This document shows positions 42,159-51,245 of a stretch of 64,000 bases of DNA, in pieces. How positions within the stretch are numbered: the first letter of the stretch is position 1; each line of letters begins with the position of its first letter. The notes below the pieces were generated by a model. The model searched no databases and was not told where the DNA came from. It saw nothing but the letters and a program-made list of their open reading frames with translations. The stretch comes from Paraperibacillus marinus (lineage in GTDB: Bacteria; Bacillota; Bacilli; Bacillales; DSM-1321). Location: contig NZ_CP143542.1 in the NCBI RefSeq assembly GCF_046237605.1, forward strand, positions 2,728,001 to 2,792,000, read 5' to 3'. Both the position numbers and the translations under genes were made by a program.

Positions 42159-43202
42159 TCAATCTATCAGGTTAAGTTCTTCCTGGTCATCCTCTTCTTC
42201 AGGTGCTGCATGATCACCGTCTAAACCATAATGGTCACGGATTTTTCGTTTTACTTCATCACGGATTTCAGTATTCTCTTTCAGGAAGAGCTTGGAATTT
42301 TCACGGCCCTGGCCAAGCCTTTCTTCATTATAGGAATACCAGGAACCGCTTTTTTGTACGATATCAAGGTCTGCACCCATATCGATGATTTCGCCTTCAC
42401 GGGAAATCCCTTCACCGTACATGATATCCACTTCCGCCAGGCGGAATGGAGGAGCTACCTTGTTCTTGACAACTTTAATCTTGGTTCTGTTACCCATTAT
42501 GTCATTACCCTGCTTCAATGCTTCTGCACGGCGGACTTCCAGGCGGACAGAAGAGTAGAATTTCAGCGCACGGCCGCCGGGAGTAGTTTCAGGGTTACCG
42601 AACATGACGCCGACTTTCTCACGAATCTGGTTAATGAAGATCGCAATGGTCTTTGACTTGTTGATGGCACCAGAAAGCTTACGGAGCGCCTGGGACATCA
42701 AACGGGCCTGCAGGCCGACGTGGGAATCACCCATCTCCCCTTCAATCTCGGCTTTCGGCACAAGGGCAGCTACCGAGTCAATGACGACGATGTCTACCGC
42801 ACCGCTTCGTACTAATGCTTCAGCAATTTCCAACGCTTGTTCCCCTGTATCCGGCTGGGAAAGCAATAATTCATCAATATTTACCCCAAGCTTTTGGGCA
42901 TAGACAGGATCAAGGGCATGCTCGGCATCGATGAATGCAGCTTGTCCGCCTCCTGCCTGAACTTCTGCAATGGCATGCAGGGCAACAGTTGTTTTACCTG
43001 AGCTCTCAGGTCCGTAGATTTCAATGACCCTTCCTCTTGGATAGCCGCCTACCCCGAGTGCCACATCAAGGGCTAGGGAGCCGCTTGAGATAGTGGAGAT
43101 AACACGGTCTGTCTGTTCTCCAAGCTTCATGATTGAACCTTTGCCAAATTGCTTTTCTATTTGCTTTAACGCCATTTCCAACGCTGCTTGACGATCGCTC
43201 AC
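42159..43202 (-). CDS. recA: Recombinase RecA
   Basis: 347 residues. Walker A GPESSGKTT is near residue 65, the Walker B/L1 region IVVIDSVAALVPKAEIEGEMGD near 140, and L2 (IFINQIREKVGVMFGNPETTPGGRALKF) near 195. The acidic tail EEEDDQEELNLID is typical. The start is GTG 43202 with AAAGGAGG 8 bases upstream. It drives homologous recombination and LexA self-cleavage, and a LexA-like box lies upstream. The order cinA-recA-rny is conserved, though the B. subtilis pbpX insertion is absent. Confidence 0.98.
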   Translation of the reverse strand: MSDRQAALEMALKQIEKQFGKGSIMKLGEQTDRVISTISSGSLALDVALGVGGYPRGRVIEIYGPESSGKTTVALHAIAEVQAGGGQAAFIDAEHALDPVYAQKLGVNIDELLLSQPDTGEQALEIAEALVRSGAVDIVVIDSVAALVPKAEIEGEMGDSHVGLQARLMSQALRKLSGAINKSKTIAIFINQIREKVGVMFGNPETTPGGRALKFYSSVRLEVRRAEALKQGNDIMGNRTKIKVVKNKVAPPFRLAEVDIMYGEGISREGEIIDMGADLDIVQKSGSWYSYNEERLGQGRENSKLFLKENTEIRDEVKRKIRDHYGLDGDHAAPEEEDDQEELNLID

Positions 43203-43303
43203 AAAAAGTTCCTCCTTTATATATACACATCAGCTTAAATATAGCTGACAGTTGGTATTATCAGTGTTTTAAAAAGCATTTCTCATCTCAAAACCTTAAC
43301 TTA

Positions 43304-43332
43304 ACTATATACCTTTTCAATGCTTTTGACAA
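43304..43332 (-). promoter_or_regulatory. Sigma-A promoter of recA
   Basis: On the minus strand TTGTCA (43332-43327), 17 bases, TATAGT (43309-43304), about 100 bases before the start codon. Confidence 0.75.
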
Positions 43333-43341
43333 GCAAAAAAT

Positions 43342-43355
43342 CGAACATTTATTCG
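43342..43355 (-). promoter_or_regulatory. Candidate LexA (SOS) box upstream of recA
   Basis: The minus strand reads CGAATAAATGTTCG, one central-half mismatch from the Bacillus consensus CGAACRNRYGTTYG. It sits 10 bases upstream of the -35. Confidence 0.75.
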
Positions 43356-43466
43356 CTTTTTTTATGCCGTAATTATTGCTCATTCCGCTTCTTTCTGCTT
43401 AGTAAAAATGCTGTTTCTGTCCCGGATTTTCTTTGAAAATGAAATTTTGAGAGGGACAAACATGAT

Positions 43467-43496
43467 AAAAAAAGTGCCTGCCCCATTGGCAGACAC
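43467..43496 (-). terminator. Terminator after cinA
   Basis: GTG-CCTGCC/GGCAG-CAC is followed on the minus strand by TTTTTTTATC. Confidence 0.85.
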
Positions 43497-43516
43497 AGGT
43501 GAAGCATCCATCGCAC

Positions 43517-44758
43517 TTATTTCATTCCGAGTTCTTTAAGCAGATAATGGCAGCCGTATTTGACGGAGCGGATCCGGTTTTGTGCCCGGCTGCCGCTGAG
43601 GCTGAGCTTTTCGACTGCTGTTTTTTGCCCTTTGACCGCGATTCCGATGAACACGGTTCCTACAGGATGGCCTTCCATCTCCATGGGTCCGGCCACCCCT
43701 GTAAAGCTGATACCGACGTCCGAATCAAGAAGCGACCGCACATTCTCAGCCATTTCAATGGCACATTCGGCGCTGACCACACCATACTTTTCGACTGTCT
43801 CATTTTTAATATTCAGGATCTTCTGTTTGGCTTCCGTTGCATAGGTGACAACGCCGCCCTTCAGGATAAGACCGGCACCTGAAATAGCTGTCAGCTGCTC
43901 TGTGAACATTCCTCCGGTGAGGCTCTCAGCAGCGGAGATGGTATACCGCTTGCTGCTGAGCTCCTTGACCACTTCCTTCATCAAGGATGTGTCACCGTCG
44001 CCATAATGGAATTCGCCGACACGAGAGAGGATTTCACCCTCCATCTCCGCTATCAGTTCCTGTACCTTTTCCTTTGAGGCATGCTTGGCCGTTATCCTGA
44101 GGGTCACTTCCCCGTCAGCTGCCAGAGGGGCAAGTGTAGGATTGGTCTGCTTTTCAAGAAGGTCTTCTATCTTGGTCTCTAATAGCGATTCCCCTATCCC
44201 GAAGAAGCGGAGTACCTTTGATTCGATCCTTTCCTGGACATCCAGTTTATTAAACAGCAGCTTGAAGCCTGACTCGAGGAACATGGGCTCCATTTCCTTA
44301 GGCGGTCCGGGCAGAAGCATGTAGGTCTTCCCGTCTTTTTCTGCCGCCATGCCAGGCGCCATGCCATGGTTATTCGGAAGAACAGCCGCCCCTTCAAGGA
44401 CCAGGGCCTGCTTCTTATTGTTAGGCGTCATTTCACGCCCGGCTTTTTTAAAGTATTCTGTAATGGATGCCATTGCTTCTTCATCCGTCACAAGCTGGAG
44501 CCCGAGATGCTCTGCGGCTGTTTCCTTCGTCATGTCATCCTTTGTAGGACCCAATCCGCCGGTGAGGATGATAAGATTGGATCTTCCATGTGCAATTTCA
44601 AGAGCCTGCTTGAGGCGGCCGGCATTGTCCCCGACCACTGTATGGAAATAGACATTGATCCCAAGTTCAGCGAGCTGCTGGGAAAGGAACTTTGCGTTGG
44701 TGTTTGCGATCTGGCCCAGTAAAAGCTCTGAGCCTACTGCAATTATTTCTGCATTCAT
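43517..44758 (-). CDS. cinA: CinA-family protein (competence/damage-inducible)
   Basis: 413 residues. The N-terminal MoaB/MogA-like domain (GSELLLGQIANTNA, and TGGLGPTKDDMTKE near residue 70) has been linked to ADP-ribose pyrophosphatase activity. The C-terminal CinA/PncC domain (AAESLTGGMFTEQLTAISGAG, GVAGPMEMEGHPVGTVFIG) has the NMN deamidase fold. The ATG follows GAAGGAGC by 9 bases. It lies 18 bases after pgsA and may be co-transcribed; recA follows behind a terminator and its own promoter. Confidence 0.95.
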   Translation of the reverse strand: MNAEIIAVGSELLLGQIANTNAKFLSQQLAELGINVYFHTVVGDNAGRLKQALEIAHGRSNLIILTGGLGPTKDDMTKETAAEHLGLQLVTDEEAMASITEYFKKAGREMTPNNKKQALVLEGAAVLPNNHGMAPGMAAEKDGKTYMLLPGPPKEMEPMFLESGFKLLFNKLDVQERIESKVLRFFGIGESLLETKIEDLLEKQTNPTLAPLAADGEVTLRITAKHASKEKVQELIAEMEGEILSRVGEFHYGDGDTSLMKEVVKELSSKRYTISAAESLTGGMFTEQLTAISGAGLILKGGVVTYATEAKQKILNIKNETVEKYGVVSAECAIEMAENVRSLLDSDVGISFTGVAGPMEMEGHPVGTVFIGIAVKGQKTAVEKLSLSGSRAQNRIRSVKYGCHYLLKELGMK

Positions 44759-44776
44759 ATTTTATGCTCCTTCTGT

Positions 44777-45364
44777 TTACTTTGAGTTTTTAAATATTCC
44801 CTTATTTTTGTCAAAGTAATCCCATCCAGACCAGACAGTAAAAATCATGGCTACCCACAGTGCGATGTCAGCGAAAGGAATATGGATATATTCAAACGGC
44901 AGGTTATGGAGCAGCAGGGCAGAAATGGCGACGATCTGGGCCCATGTCTTAATCTTGCCCAGCATATTGGCTGCCACCACTTCGCCAGATCCGGCAAGAA
45001 TCAGCCTCAGGCCAGTCACCGCAAACTCACGGCTGATGATAATGATGACAATCCATGCAGGCGCATGCGCTGACGGGTCATTCAATTCCACCAGAAGGAT
45101 AAGTGCTGCTGATACAAGAAGCTTATCGGCAAGCGGATCCAGGAATTTACCAAGGTTGGTAACCTGGTTAAGCTTCCTTGCATAATAGCCGTCAACCCAG
45201 TCAGTGGCCGACGCGATAATGAAAATGAGGGCCCCGATCAGGTGATGGACAGGGATGGACTCTCCGCCGATGTTGAGACTGCCCCAGTCAGGCAGGATCA
45301 TCACCAGCATGAAGACCGGAATCATAAAAATACGTGATACAGTTATCTTATTAGGTAAATTCAC
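44777..45364 (-). CDS. pgsA: CDP-diacylglycerol-glycerol-3-phosphate 3-phosphatidyltransferase
   Basis: A 195-residue membrane enzyme for phosphatidylglycerol synthesis. The CDP-alcohol phosphatidyltransferase motif DWVDGYYAR...G...D...D (DG-AR, then GKFLDPLADK) is complete, and several transmembrane helices surround it. The start is GTG 45364 (MNLPNKITVSRI) with GGAGG 7 bases upstream; the open frame further upstream lacks a site. The rodZ-pgsA-cinA-recA order is conserved. Confidence 0.95.
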   Translation of the reverse strand: MNLPNKITVSRIFMIPVFMLVMILPDWGSLNIGGESIPVHHLIGALIFIIASATDWVDGYYARKLNQVTNLGKFLDPLADKLLVSAALILLVELNDPSAHAPAWIVIIIISREFAVTGLRLILAGSGEVVAANMLGKIKTWAQIVAISALLLHNLPFEYIHIPFADIALWVAMIFTVWSGWDYFDKNKGIFKNSK

Positions 45365-45446
45365 AGGAAAACCTCCAAAAATCAACATTCTTTTCTATTA
45401 TATATACTTTTGTCGAGATAAGCGAAAAATAGCCATCAAGAGATGA

Positions 45447-46340
45447 CTATTCTGCAGGTTTGAATTGAACTTTTATGTTCTGCGAAACAGAGTTCTGCGG
45501 CGGAATGGCATATTCGAGCTTCTCACCATTGATATAAACCTCAGTTTCTGTTGTTTTCCCGATCACCAGGCTGGCACCTTGATTCTTGGTCATGTCGTAT
45601 TCCTTGCTCTGGCCTTTTGTGAGGACACCCTGGAATAATGACTTTTCTCCATCATCCTTGATGTTCACCCATGTTTCACCTGTAGAAACAAGCTTGACCT
45701 TAAATTCCTTCGCATTGCTAAAAGAATAGGCGGAGTTTCGCCCCTGTTTGCTGATAACCTTGATTTCAGGCTTAGCTTCCTCTGCAGGCTCTTCCTGTTT
45801 TGGCTCCTGGCCGGAAGTTTTATCCTTATCTTCTTTTGCCGGCTTTCCTTTTTCTTTATCCTTGAGCGGGGAATCCTTTGATTCACCCATTGTCACGGAC
45901 TGATTCGGCTGTTCTGCCTTATCGCCGCCCGCGGGTGAAGTCGATTTGGAAACAAGCACCCAGACCAGGACGGCTGCACCTATGACAAACAATGCGACCA
46001 AGATCTTGGGCAGGGCTTCAAGCGTCCTGGAATTGGATGGGCCGATCGATTTGCGGGTCTGGACCCTGGAAAGCTGCTGTGGAAGCTCCTCATTATAAGA
46101 TACCGGTATCTCATTCTTGTATTCCTCAAATATCATTTCCGGCTCAAGGCCGACAGCCTCCGCGTATTGCTTAATGAACGCTCGCACATAGAACTTTCCG
46201 GGCATGGCGTCATAGTTACCTTCTTCAATGCCAATCAAGTACCTTTTTTGGATCTTTGTTACCTTCTGTAAATCATCTAGGCTTAAGTTTTTTTCTTCCC
46301 TGGCTTCTTTCAGTCTGATACCTAACTCTGTCACTTGCAA
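45447..46340 (-). CDS. rodZ: RodZ-family cell-shape protein (YmfM)
   Basis: 297 residues. The cytoplasmic Cro/CI-type helix-turn-helix (LKEAREEKNLSLDDLQKVTKIQKRYL, residues 10-36) binds MreB in this family. A single transmembrane segment (ILVALFVIGAAVLVWVLV) lies near residue 120. A Lys/Glu/Pro-rich linker and an extracellular beta domain (DUF4115) near 220-290 follow. The start is TTG 46340; GTG 46334 is a close alternative, and the GGTGG tracts upstream fit either. Confidence 0.92.
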   Translation of the reverse strand: MQVTELGIRLKEAREEKNLSLDDLQKVTKIQKRYLIGIEEGNYDAMPGKFYVRAFIKQYAEAVGLEPEMIFEEYKNEIPVSYNEELPQQLSRVQTRKSIGPSNSRTLEALPKILVALFVIGAAVLVWVLVSKSTSPAGGDKAEQPNQSVTMGESKDSPLKDKEKGKPAKEDKDKTSGQEPKQEEPAEEAKPEIKVISKQGRNSAYSFSNAKEFKVKLVSTGETWVNIKDDGEKSLFQGVLTKGQSKEYDMTKNQGASLVIGKTTETEVYINGEKLEYAIPPQNSVSQNIKVQFKPAE

Positions 46341-46351
46341 CCACCACCATA

Positions 46352-47146
46352 TTAAAAATCAAAAGAGCCGAAATCAGATTCTCCAAATTCAGAGCTTTGA
46401 TCTACTACTTCATACGTAATTTTTTCTTCTGAGTCGTTCCTGAGTTCAATAATATAATCAAAATCATCAAGAGAGTATTCCGTATTTTGGACAAAAATAT
46501 CAGGATGTTCCACAACCTTGACAGCATCAAGCCGCATAATTTCCCTCACAAGCTGAAGATGGCGCTCATTCCCTCTTTTAGTAGAAACGATGCCGTCCAG
46601 GATAAATAGATTATTCTCACTATATTCATCCTCGATCAGCTGGCTCCTGATGGTCTGTTTCAGGAGGGTGGAAGAAACAAAAAGCCAGCGCTTATTGGCA
46701 CATACGCTCGAAGCAACAATGGATTCCGTTTTTCCTACACGGGGCATTCCCCTAATACCGATCAGTTTATGGCCTTCCTGTTTGAACAGTTCTGCCATGA
46801 AATCAACGAGCAGGCCGAGCTCGTCCCGCACAAAGCGGAACGTTTTTTTATCATCGGCATCCCTTTGTATGTATCTCCCATGCCTGACCGCTAAACGGTC
46901 ACGGAGTTTCGGCTCTCTAAGTTTAATTACTTTTATCGTGTCCATCGTTTGAAGGATAGATTCAAGCCGCTGTATATTCCGGCTGTCCTTGGCAAGGAGC
47001 AGCAGACCGCGCCTTCCTTCGTCGACTCCATTTATTGTTACGATATTGATGGATAGCATACCAAGCAAAGAAGAAATGTCACCTAACAGTCCAGGACGGT
47101 TTTTTTGAATCTCGTACTCCAAATACCATTCTTTCTTTTCCAACAA
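46352..47146 (-). CDS. ymfK: YmfK-family protein with ACT-like and P-loop segments
   Basis: 264 residues (DUF3388). The N-terminus (EYEIQKNRPGLLGDISSLLGMLSINIVTINGVDE) reads like an ACT regulatory domain. The centre has a P-loop-like GMPRVGKTES near residue 130 followed by a hydrophobic strand (RWLFVSSTLL) and FILDGI. The function is unknown, but the gene is conserved in this spot in Bacillus. It is 12 bases upstream of rodZ and probably in its operon. Confidence 0.85.
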   Translation of the reverse strand: MLEKKEWYLEYEIQKNRPGLLGDISSLLGMLSINIVTINGVDEGRRGLLLLAKDSRNIQRLESILQTMDTIKVIKLREPKLRDRLAVRHGRYIQRDADDKKTFRFVRDELGLLVDFMAELFKQEGHKLIGIRGMPRVGKTESIVASSVCANKRWLFVSSTLLKQTIRSQLIEDEYSENNLFILDGIVSTKRGNERHLQLVREIMRLDAVKVVEHPDIFVQNTEYSLDDFDYIIELRNDSEEKITYEVVDQSSEFGESDFGSFDF

Positions 47147-47314
47147 AAACCACTCTCCCCTGTAAGTGACAGTTTTCGGCTTATTTTTCTAGCTTCTATA
47201 ATAATATATGATTTCATAGGAAGTTAAAAGGGATAAGGCAGAAAAAATTACGAATGAATCAGGATGCAGGAGTTAACATAATAATGTTATTTTTGAGGGT
47301 TTGATACCCTTAAA

Positions 47315-47357
47315 TGAAAAAGGGCCAGGCTCGGAGAGCAGCCAGGCCCTTTTTCTT
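47315..47357 (-). terminator. Terminator after ymfJ
   Basis: AAAAAGGGCC-GGCT/AGC-GGCCCTTTTT is a long stem overlapping the ymfJ stop region, T-rich on both sides. Confidence 0.88.
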
Positions 47358-47619
47358 ATTTAGATTCTGTTCCGTTATTTTGTACCAGCTTGACCATCAT
47401 GTTGGCAATGGCATGCTTTTCTTCATCGGAAGCCACTGACCACAGGTCGGCCAGCACTCTTTCCTGATCATTCTTAGGATCTACCTGTTTTGCCAGATAG
47501 CCGCCGATTTGATAGGCCATATCTGAAACGACCGTATTATCCATGCCTTCGCTTTGGGCATGGTTCAGCCGGCTGCCCAAAAATCCTTTCCACTCTTCCC
47601 AGTTTTGCAAAACTGACAT
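47356..47619 (-). CDS. ymfJ: YmfJ, DUF3243 family protein
   Basis: An 87-residue helical cytosolic protein (MSVLQNWEEWKGFLGSRLNHA..., IGGYLAKQVDPKNDQERVLADLWSVASDEEKHAIANMMVKLV) matching YmfJ/DUF3243. The function is unknown. It is placed between ymfI and ymfK as in B. subtilis and is followed by a strong terminator, so ymfK starts a separate unit. Confidence 0.9.
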   Translation of the reverse strand: MSVLQNWEEWKGFLGSRLNHAQSEGMDNTVVSDMAYQIGGYLAKQVDPKNDQERVLADLWSVASDEEKHAIANMMVKLVQNNGTESK

Positions 47620-47699
47620 TCAAATCCATCCCTTCTATAATTTGAGTCAGCTATAGTTTGTGAAGGAAGGGATAACTTCATTCATCATTCTGAAAAAAA

Positions 47700-48425
47700 T
47701 CAAGTATGCCACCCGCCATTGATGCCAAGCACCTGCCCTGTTATGTAGGAAGCTTTATCGGAAAGCAGGAAGGCTGCCGTTTCAGCGACTTCTTCCGGCC
47801 TTCCAAGCCGGCCGGCAGGAATGGCACCTTTAAGATCCTGAAGTTCTTCCGGTGTAAAATCATCCAGCATGGCCGTTGCAATGGCTCCAGGCGCAATGGC
47901 ATTGACACGTATCCCAGTGGGGGCCAATTCCTTGGCAAGGGCCTTGACGAAGGCGTTCTGGGCGCCCTTTACCATGGAATACAGCACCTCATACGAAGCT
48001 CCGGTCTGTCCCCAGATGGATGTAATGGCAACGATTGCCGATTTTTGTTTGTTCATGAGTTTTGGCAAAAGTGTTTTGCTTAGCATGAATGGGCTTGTCA
48101 CGTGCAGCTGGATCATTTCTGCTGCATCGCCTTCCTCCATATCGGTCACCAATCCGTAAGCACTCTTACCGCTGTTCAATACCATATAGTCCAGGGAAAA
48201 TACCTCCTTGGACAGTTTTATGTAGCCGTCCGGTTTTGAGAGATCCGCCTGGATCGGAATGAGATCTATTTCCGGGCGGCTTATTGCCGCTGCCAGCTCT
48301 GAGATCGATTTTTCATTCTTATTATAATGCAGGTATAGTGAATATCCTTCTCTCGCCAGAACTTCTGATAGGCTCCTGCCTATGCCTCCGCTTGCTCCTG
48401 TAATCAGGGCAAATTTTTGAGTCAT
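47700..48425 (-). CDS. ymfI: YmfI, EF-P 5-aminopentanone reductase (SDR family)
   Basis: A 241-residue short-chain dehydrogenase: the NADP motif GASGGIG at residue 10, NSGKSAYG, the catalytic Ser in ITSIWG and the YxxxK pair in YSMVKGA, and the C-terminal GQVLGINGGWHT. In B. subtilis YmfI reduces the 5-aminopentanone on EF-P to 5-aminopentanol (established knowledge). It stands downstream of ymfF-ymfH, separated by a terminator-like hairpin. Confidence 0.92.
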   Translation of the reverse strand: MTQKFALITGASGGIGRSLSEVLAREGYSLYLHYNKNEKSISELAAAISRPEIDLIPIQADLSKPDGYIKLSKEVFSLDYMVLNSGKSAYGLVTDMEEGDAAEMIQLHVTSPFMLSKTLLPKLMNKQKSAIVAITSIWGQTGASYEVLYSMVKGAQNAFVKALAKELAPTGIRVNAIAPGAIATAMLDDFTPEELQDLKGAIPAGRLGRPEEVAETAAFLLSDKASYITGQVLGINGGWHT

Positions 48426-48461
48426 GCGCCTCTCCCCCGTGCTTTCTATAATTACAGCCGA

Positions 48462-48485
48462 AAAAGAGCCGGCTCGGCCGGCTCC
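48462..48485 (-). terminator. Hairpin between ymfH and ymfI
   Basis: GAGCCGG/CCGGCTC, 7 bases past the ymfH stop, is followed on the minus strand by TTTTTCGG. It probably reduces readthrough into ymfI. Confidence 0.8.
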
Positions 48486-48491
48486 TTCCCC

Positions 48492-49778
48492 TTATTTTGG
48501 TACAACCTGGCAGACACTGATTCTGCTTTCATCTATGAATGCGGCAGCAGTCTGTTTGATATCTTCAATTGTAATCTGTTCAAGCACCGGCAGGACATCA
48601 AACAATTTCATCTCATTGAATGCATATCTTGTAAATTGGTTGGCAATGTATTCAGGCGAATTGAGCGATCTCAGGAAAGAACCGATTTTCTTCTTTTTCG
48701 ATCTGTTCAATGCCTCTTCTGTAAGCATGCTGCCTTCCCGTGCCTGGAGGAGATATCCTTTCAGCTTTTCCTCCAGCCGGTCTGGATCATCGGTGTCCCC
48801 CCCGGCCATGGCAAACCCAAAGCCAAGCTCCTGTGTGTAGTCATAGGAGAAGGTCTGGTCGATCAGCCCTTCATTATACAGCTCCTCGTAGGCTTTAGTG
48901 CTTTTCCCAAATATCATATCAAGCAGAACATTCACTGACAGCTCGTATTTCAGCATGTCACTTCCCTGCTGATCCGTCTCATTGGCTTTGATGCCAACAA
49001 GGCATTTAGAGGACTGTACATTCATGCTGAGAACCTTCTTCTTTTCAGCCACAGTCTCCTTCTCTTCAGGAAATCTGCGCTGTATCTCCGGCTGGTCCTT
49101 GTAATCCTTTTTGGACTGGTTTTCCTTTATCTGCTTCATGATCTGATCCGCATCCACGGGTCCGGTAACGAAAAGAAGCATATTGCTCGGATGGTAGAAG
49201 GTTTCGTAGCATTTATAGAGAAGCTGGTCGGTTATGCCGGCAATCGACTCAACCGTACCTGCGATATCGATCTTAACGGGATGCTCTCCGAACATGTTCT
49301 CGATCAGGCCGAAATAAAGCCTCCAGTCAGGGTTGTCATCATACATGTCAATTTCCTGTCCTATGATCCCTTTTTCCTTTTCCACAGTCTTTTCTGTAAA
49401 ATACGGGTCCTGGACAAAATCAATCAGGGTCTCCAGGTTCTCTTCCACATTGGAAGTGGATGAGAAGAGATAAGCGGTGCGAGTGAAGGATGTAAAGGCA
49501 TTTGCAGATGCCCCCTGCCTTGAGAATTGCTGGAATACATCGCCGTCCTCTTTTTCAAAAAGCTTATGTTCAAGAAAATGCGCAATTCCATCCGGAACCT
49601 CAATGAAATCATCCCCTGTCAGGGGCTTGAAGTGGTTATCAATCGATCCATATTTAGTTGTAAAGGTTGCATATGTCTTATTGAAACCTTTCTTGGGCAG
49701 TATGTATACATCCAGCCCGCTGTCCAGCTTTTCATAATATAGTTCTTCATCCAGCTGTTTAAACGGTATCTTTTCCAA
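48492..49778 (-). CDS. ymfH: YmfH, M16-family zinc peptidase-like protein
   Basis: 428 residues. The inverted zinc motif HxxEH is HFLEH near residue 67, with the downstream Glu in the EKEKGIIGQEIDMYDDNP region, so the catalytic half looks intact. A second, inactive M16 lobe follows from about 190. It is paired with ymfF, 2 bases upstream, which lacks HxxEH, as in heterodimeric M16B peptidases. Both are annotated as associated with EF-P modification; the substrate is not established. Confidence 0.92.
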   Translation of the reverse strand: MEKIPFKQLDEELYYEKLDSGLDVYILPKKGFNKTYATFTTKYGSIDNHFKPLTGDDFIEVPDGIAHFLEHKLFEKEDGDVFQQFSRQGASANAFTSFTRTAYLFSSTSNVEENLETLIDFVQDPYFTEKTVEKEKGIIGQEIDMYDDNPDWRLYFGLIENMFGEHPVKIDIAGTVESIAGITDQLLYKCYETFYHPSNMLLFVTGPVDADQIMKQIKENQSKKDYKDQPEIQRRFPEEKETVAEKKKVLSMNVQSSKCLVGIKANETDQQGSDMLKYELSVNVLLDMIFGKSTKAYEELYNEGLIDQTFSYDYTQELGFGFAMAGGDTDDPDRLEEKLKGYLLQAREGSMLTEEALNRSKKKKIGSFLRSLNSPEYIANQFTRYAFNEMKLFDVLPVLEQITIEDIKQTAAAFIDESRISVCQVVPK

Positions 49779-49779
49779 C

Positions 49780-51054
49780 TTATTGCCCCTCCAATCCGGT
49801 TAAGAAATAGATGGTGTCGAGCTCGATTTTCTGTGCTGCCTCCACCACTTCGCTGTGTGTAACGGCCTCGGTCTTGCTGAGCCATTCATCCATATTGACA
49901 GGAACTCCCGCAATGACACCGTGATATAGAACTTCTACAAGGCCCCGGGCGATATCGATCGTTTCAAGCATCTGATTGCGGATGACAGCCTTGGTCTGGC
50001 TGATTTCTTCCTCTGTAAAGTCTCCCTGCTTCATTGCTTCCATCTGCTCTTTGATGATGCTGACTGCCTGATCATAATTTTTGTCCTCTATGCCTGACAT
50101 CACCATCAGGAGTCCCTTATGGCTCTCCGTCCTAGCAGATGCATAATAAGCAAGGCTCGCCTTTTCACGTACATTGATGAACAGTTTTGAGTGTGAAAAA
50201 GCACCAAAGACGCCGTTGAACACTTGAAGAGCATAATAGTCCTGGTCTCCATACACAATGTTCGTGCGATACCCGATATTAAGCTTTCCCTGCTTCAAAT
50301 CCTGTCTTTCAATTACTTCTTTTGCTTCAGAAATCTTGACCGGCCCGGTTTCCGCTTTCTTCGGACTTCTGTCCTCGAGCTTAAAAAATCTGCCGGCGGC
50401 TTCAGCGGCTTCTTCCTCTTCCACATCTCCTATGACATATAGATCCAGTTCATCCTCTGCCAGTGCTTTTTGGTAATATTCATAGAGGGACCGGGATGTA
50501 ACGGCCTCTACATCTTCAAGCTCCCCATTTGGATCCAATCTATATGCCTCATCGCTGCACATTTCCTGTACGAGCCTTGAGGCGGAATATCGCATCTTAT
50601 CATCATAGATAGACTGTATTCTCTGCTTAAGTGTCCGCTTTTCATTGCTGACGGTGCTCTCATCGAAAGCTCCCTCTTTTGCATTGGGGTTGAACAACAC
50701 TTCTGCTAGCAGGCTGATCCCCTTTTCCAAAAGCGGAGCTTGATCACTCAAGAATTTCTCATTGGCGATTTCAAGGGTGAACGTGATGATATGATATTCT
50801 CCCTTTTTGGCAAGGTCGACAAAAAGACTCGCCCCGTACAGGTCATCCAGATAAGACCGTAATGAAGTAGTGGTTGGATATTCCTTGGTATTGCTCTGCA
50901 ATACATAGGGCAAGAGCGACCTCAGCGTTACCGTATCTTTTGACAGCGGCGCCTTCATTTTCCAAACAAAGGTGTTGGTTTTATATTTACCGGTATTTAC
51001 GATATGCAGCTTAAGCCCGGGCATCTCCCGGATTGCTTCATTAATGATGGCCAA
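49780..51054 (-). CDS. ymfF: YmfF, M16-family partner protein lacking the zinc motif
   Basis: 424 residues with the two-lobe M16 fold (YLDDLYGASLFVDLAKKGEYHIITF, and later YALQVFNGVFGAFSHSKLFINVREKASLAYY with the R-Y pair of the C-terminal lobe). No HxxEH is present where it should be (SLLPYVLQSNT), so it is a non-catalytic partner that can complete YmfH's active site. AAGGAGGAG precedes the ATG. It is first gene of the ymfFH pair. Confidence 0.9.
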   Translation of the reverse strand: MAIINEAIREMPGLKLHIVNTGKYKTNTFVWKMKAPLSKDTVTLRSLLPYVLQSNTKEYPTTTSLRSYLDDLYGASLFVDLAKKGEYHIITFTLEIANEKFLSDQAPLLEKGISLLAEVLFNPNAKEGAFDESTVSNEKRTLKQRIQSIYDDKMRYSASRLVQEMCSDEAYRLDPNGELEDVEAVTSRSLYEYYQKALAEDELDLYVIGDVEEEEAAEAAGRFFKLEDRSPKKAETGPVKISEAKEVIERQDLKQGKLNIGYRTNIVYGDQDYYALQVFNGVFGAFSHSKLFINVREKASLAYYASARTESHKGLLMVMSGIEDKNYDQAVSIIKEQMEAMKQGDFTEEEISQTKAVIRNQMLETIDIARGLVEVLYHGVIAGVPVNMDEWLSKTEAVTHSEVVEAAQKIELDTIYFLTGLEGQ

Positions 51055-51189
51055 GAATGCTCCTCCTTCAGGTGGTCAATTAAGTTATATAATGACTTTA
51101 ACCTATTTTTTCTCATTAAGTCTATTTTAACCATTTTTATTTGCTTCTCTACAATTATACACGCTAATTTTCACTGGCAGACCCTATAC

Positions 51190-51233
51190 GCAAAAAAGCA
51201 GCGCACAGAACCTTATCGGCATGCGCGCTGCAA
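51190..51233 (-). terminator. Terminator after nupQ
   Basis: AGCAGCGC/GCGCTGC with a 20-base loop is followed on the minus strand by TTTTTTGCG. Confidence 0.7.
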
Positions 51234-51245
51234 GTGTGGCTTTTA

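Larger units (their letters stand above)
43203..43516. other. Spacer between cinA and recA
   Basis: 314 bases without a gene, holding the recA ribosome-binding site and promoter, a LexA-like box and the cinA terminator. Confidence 0.75.
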
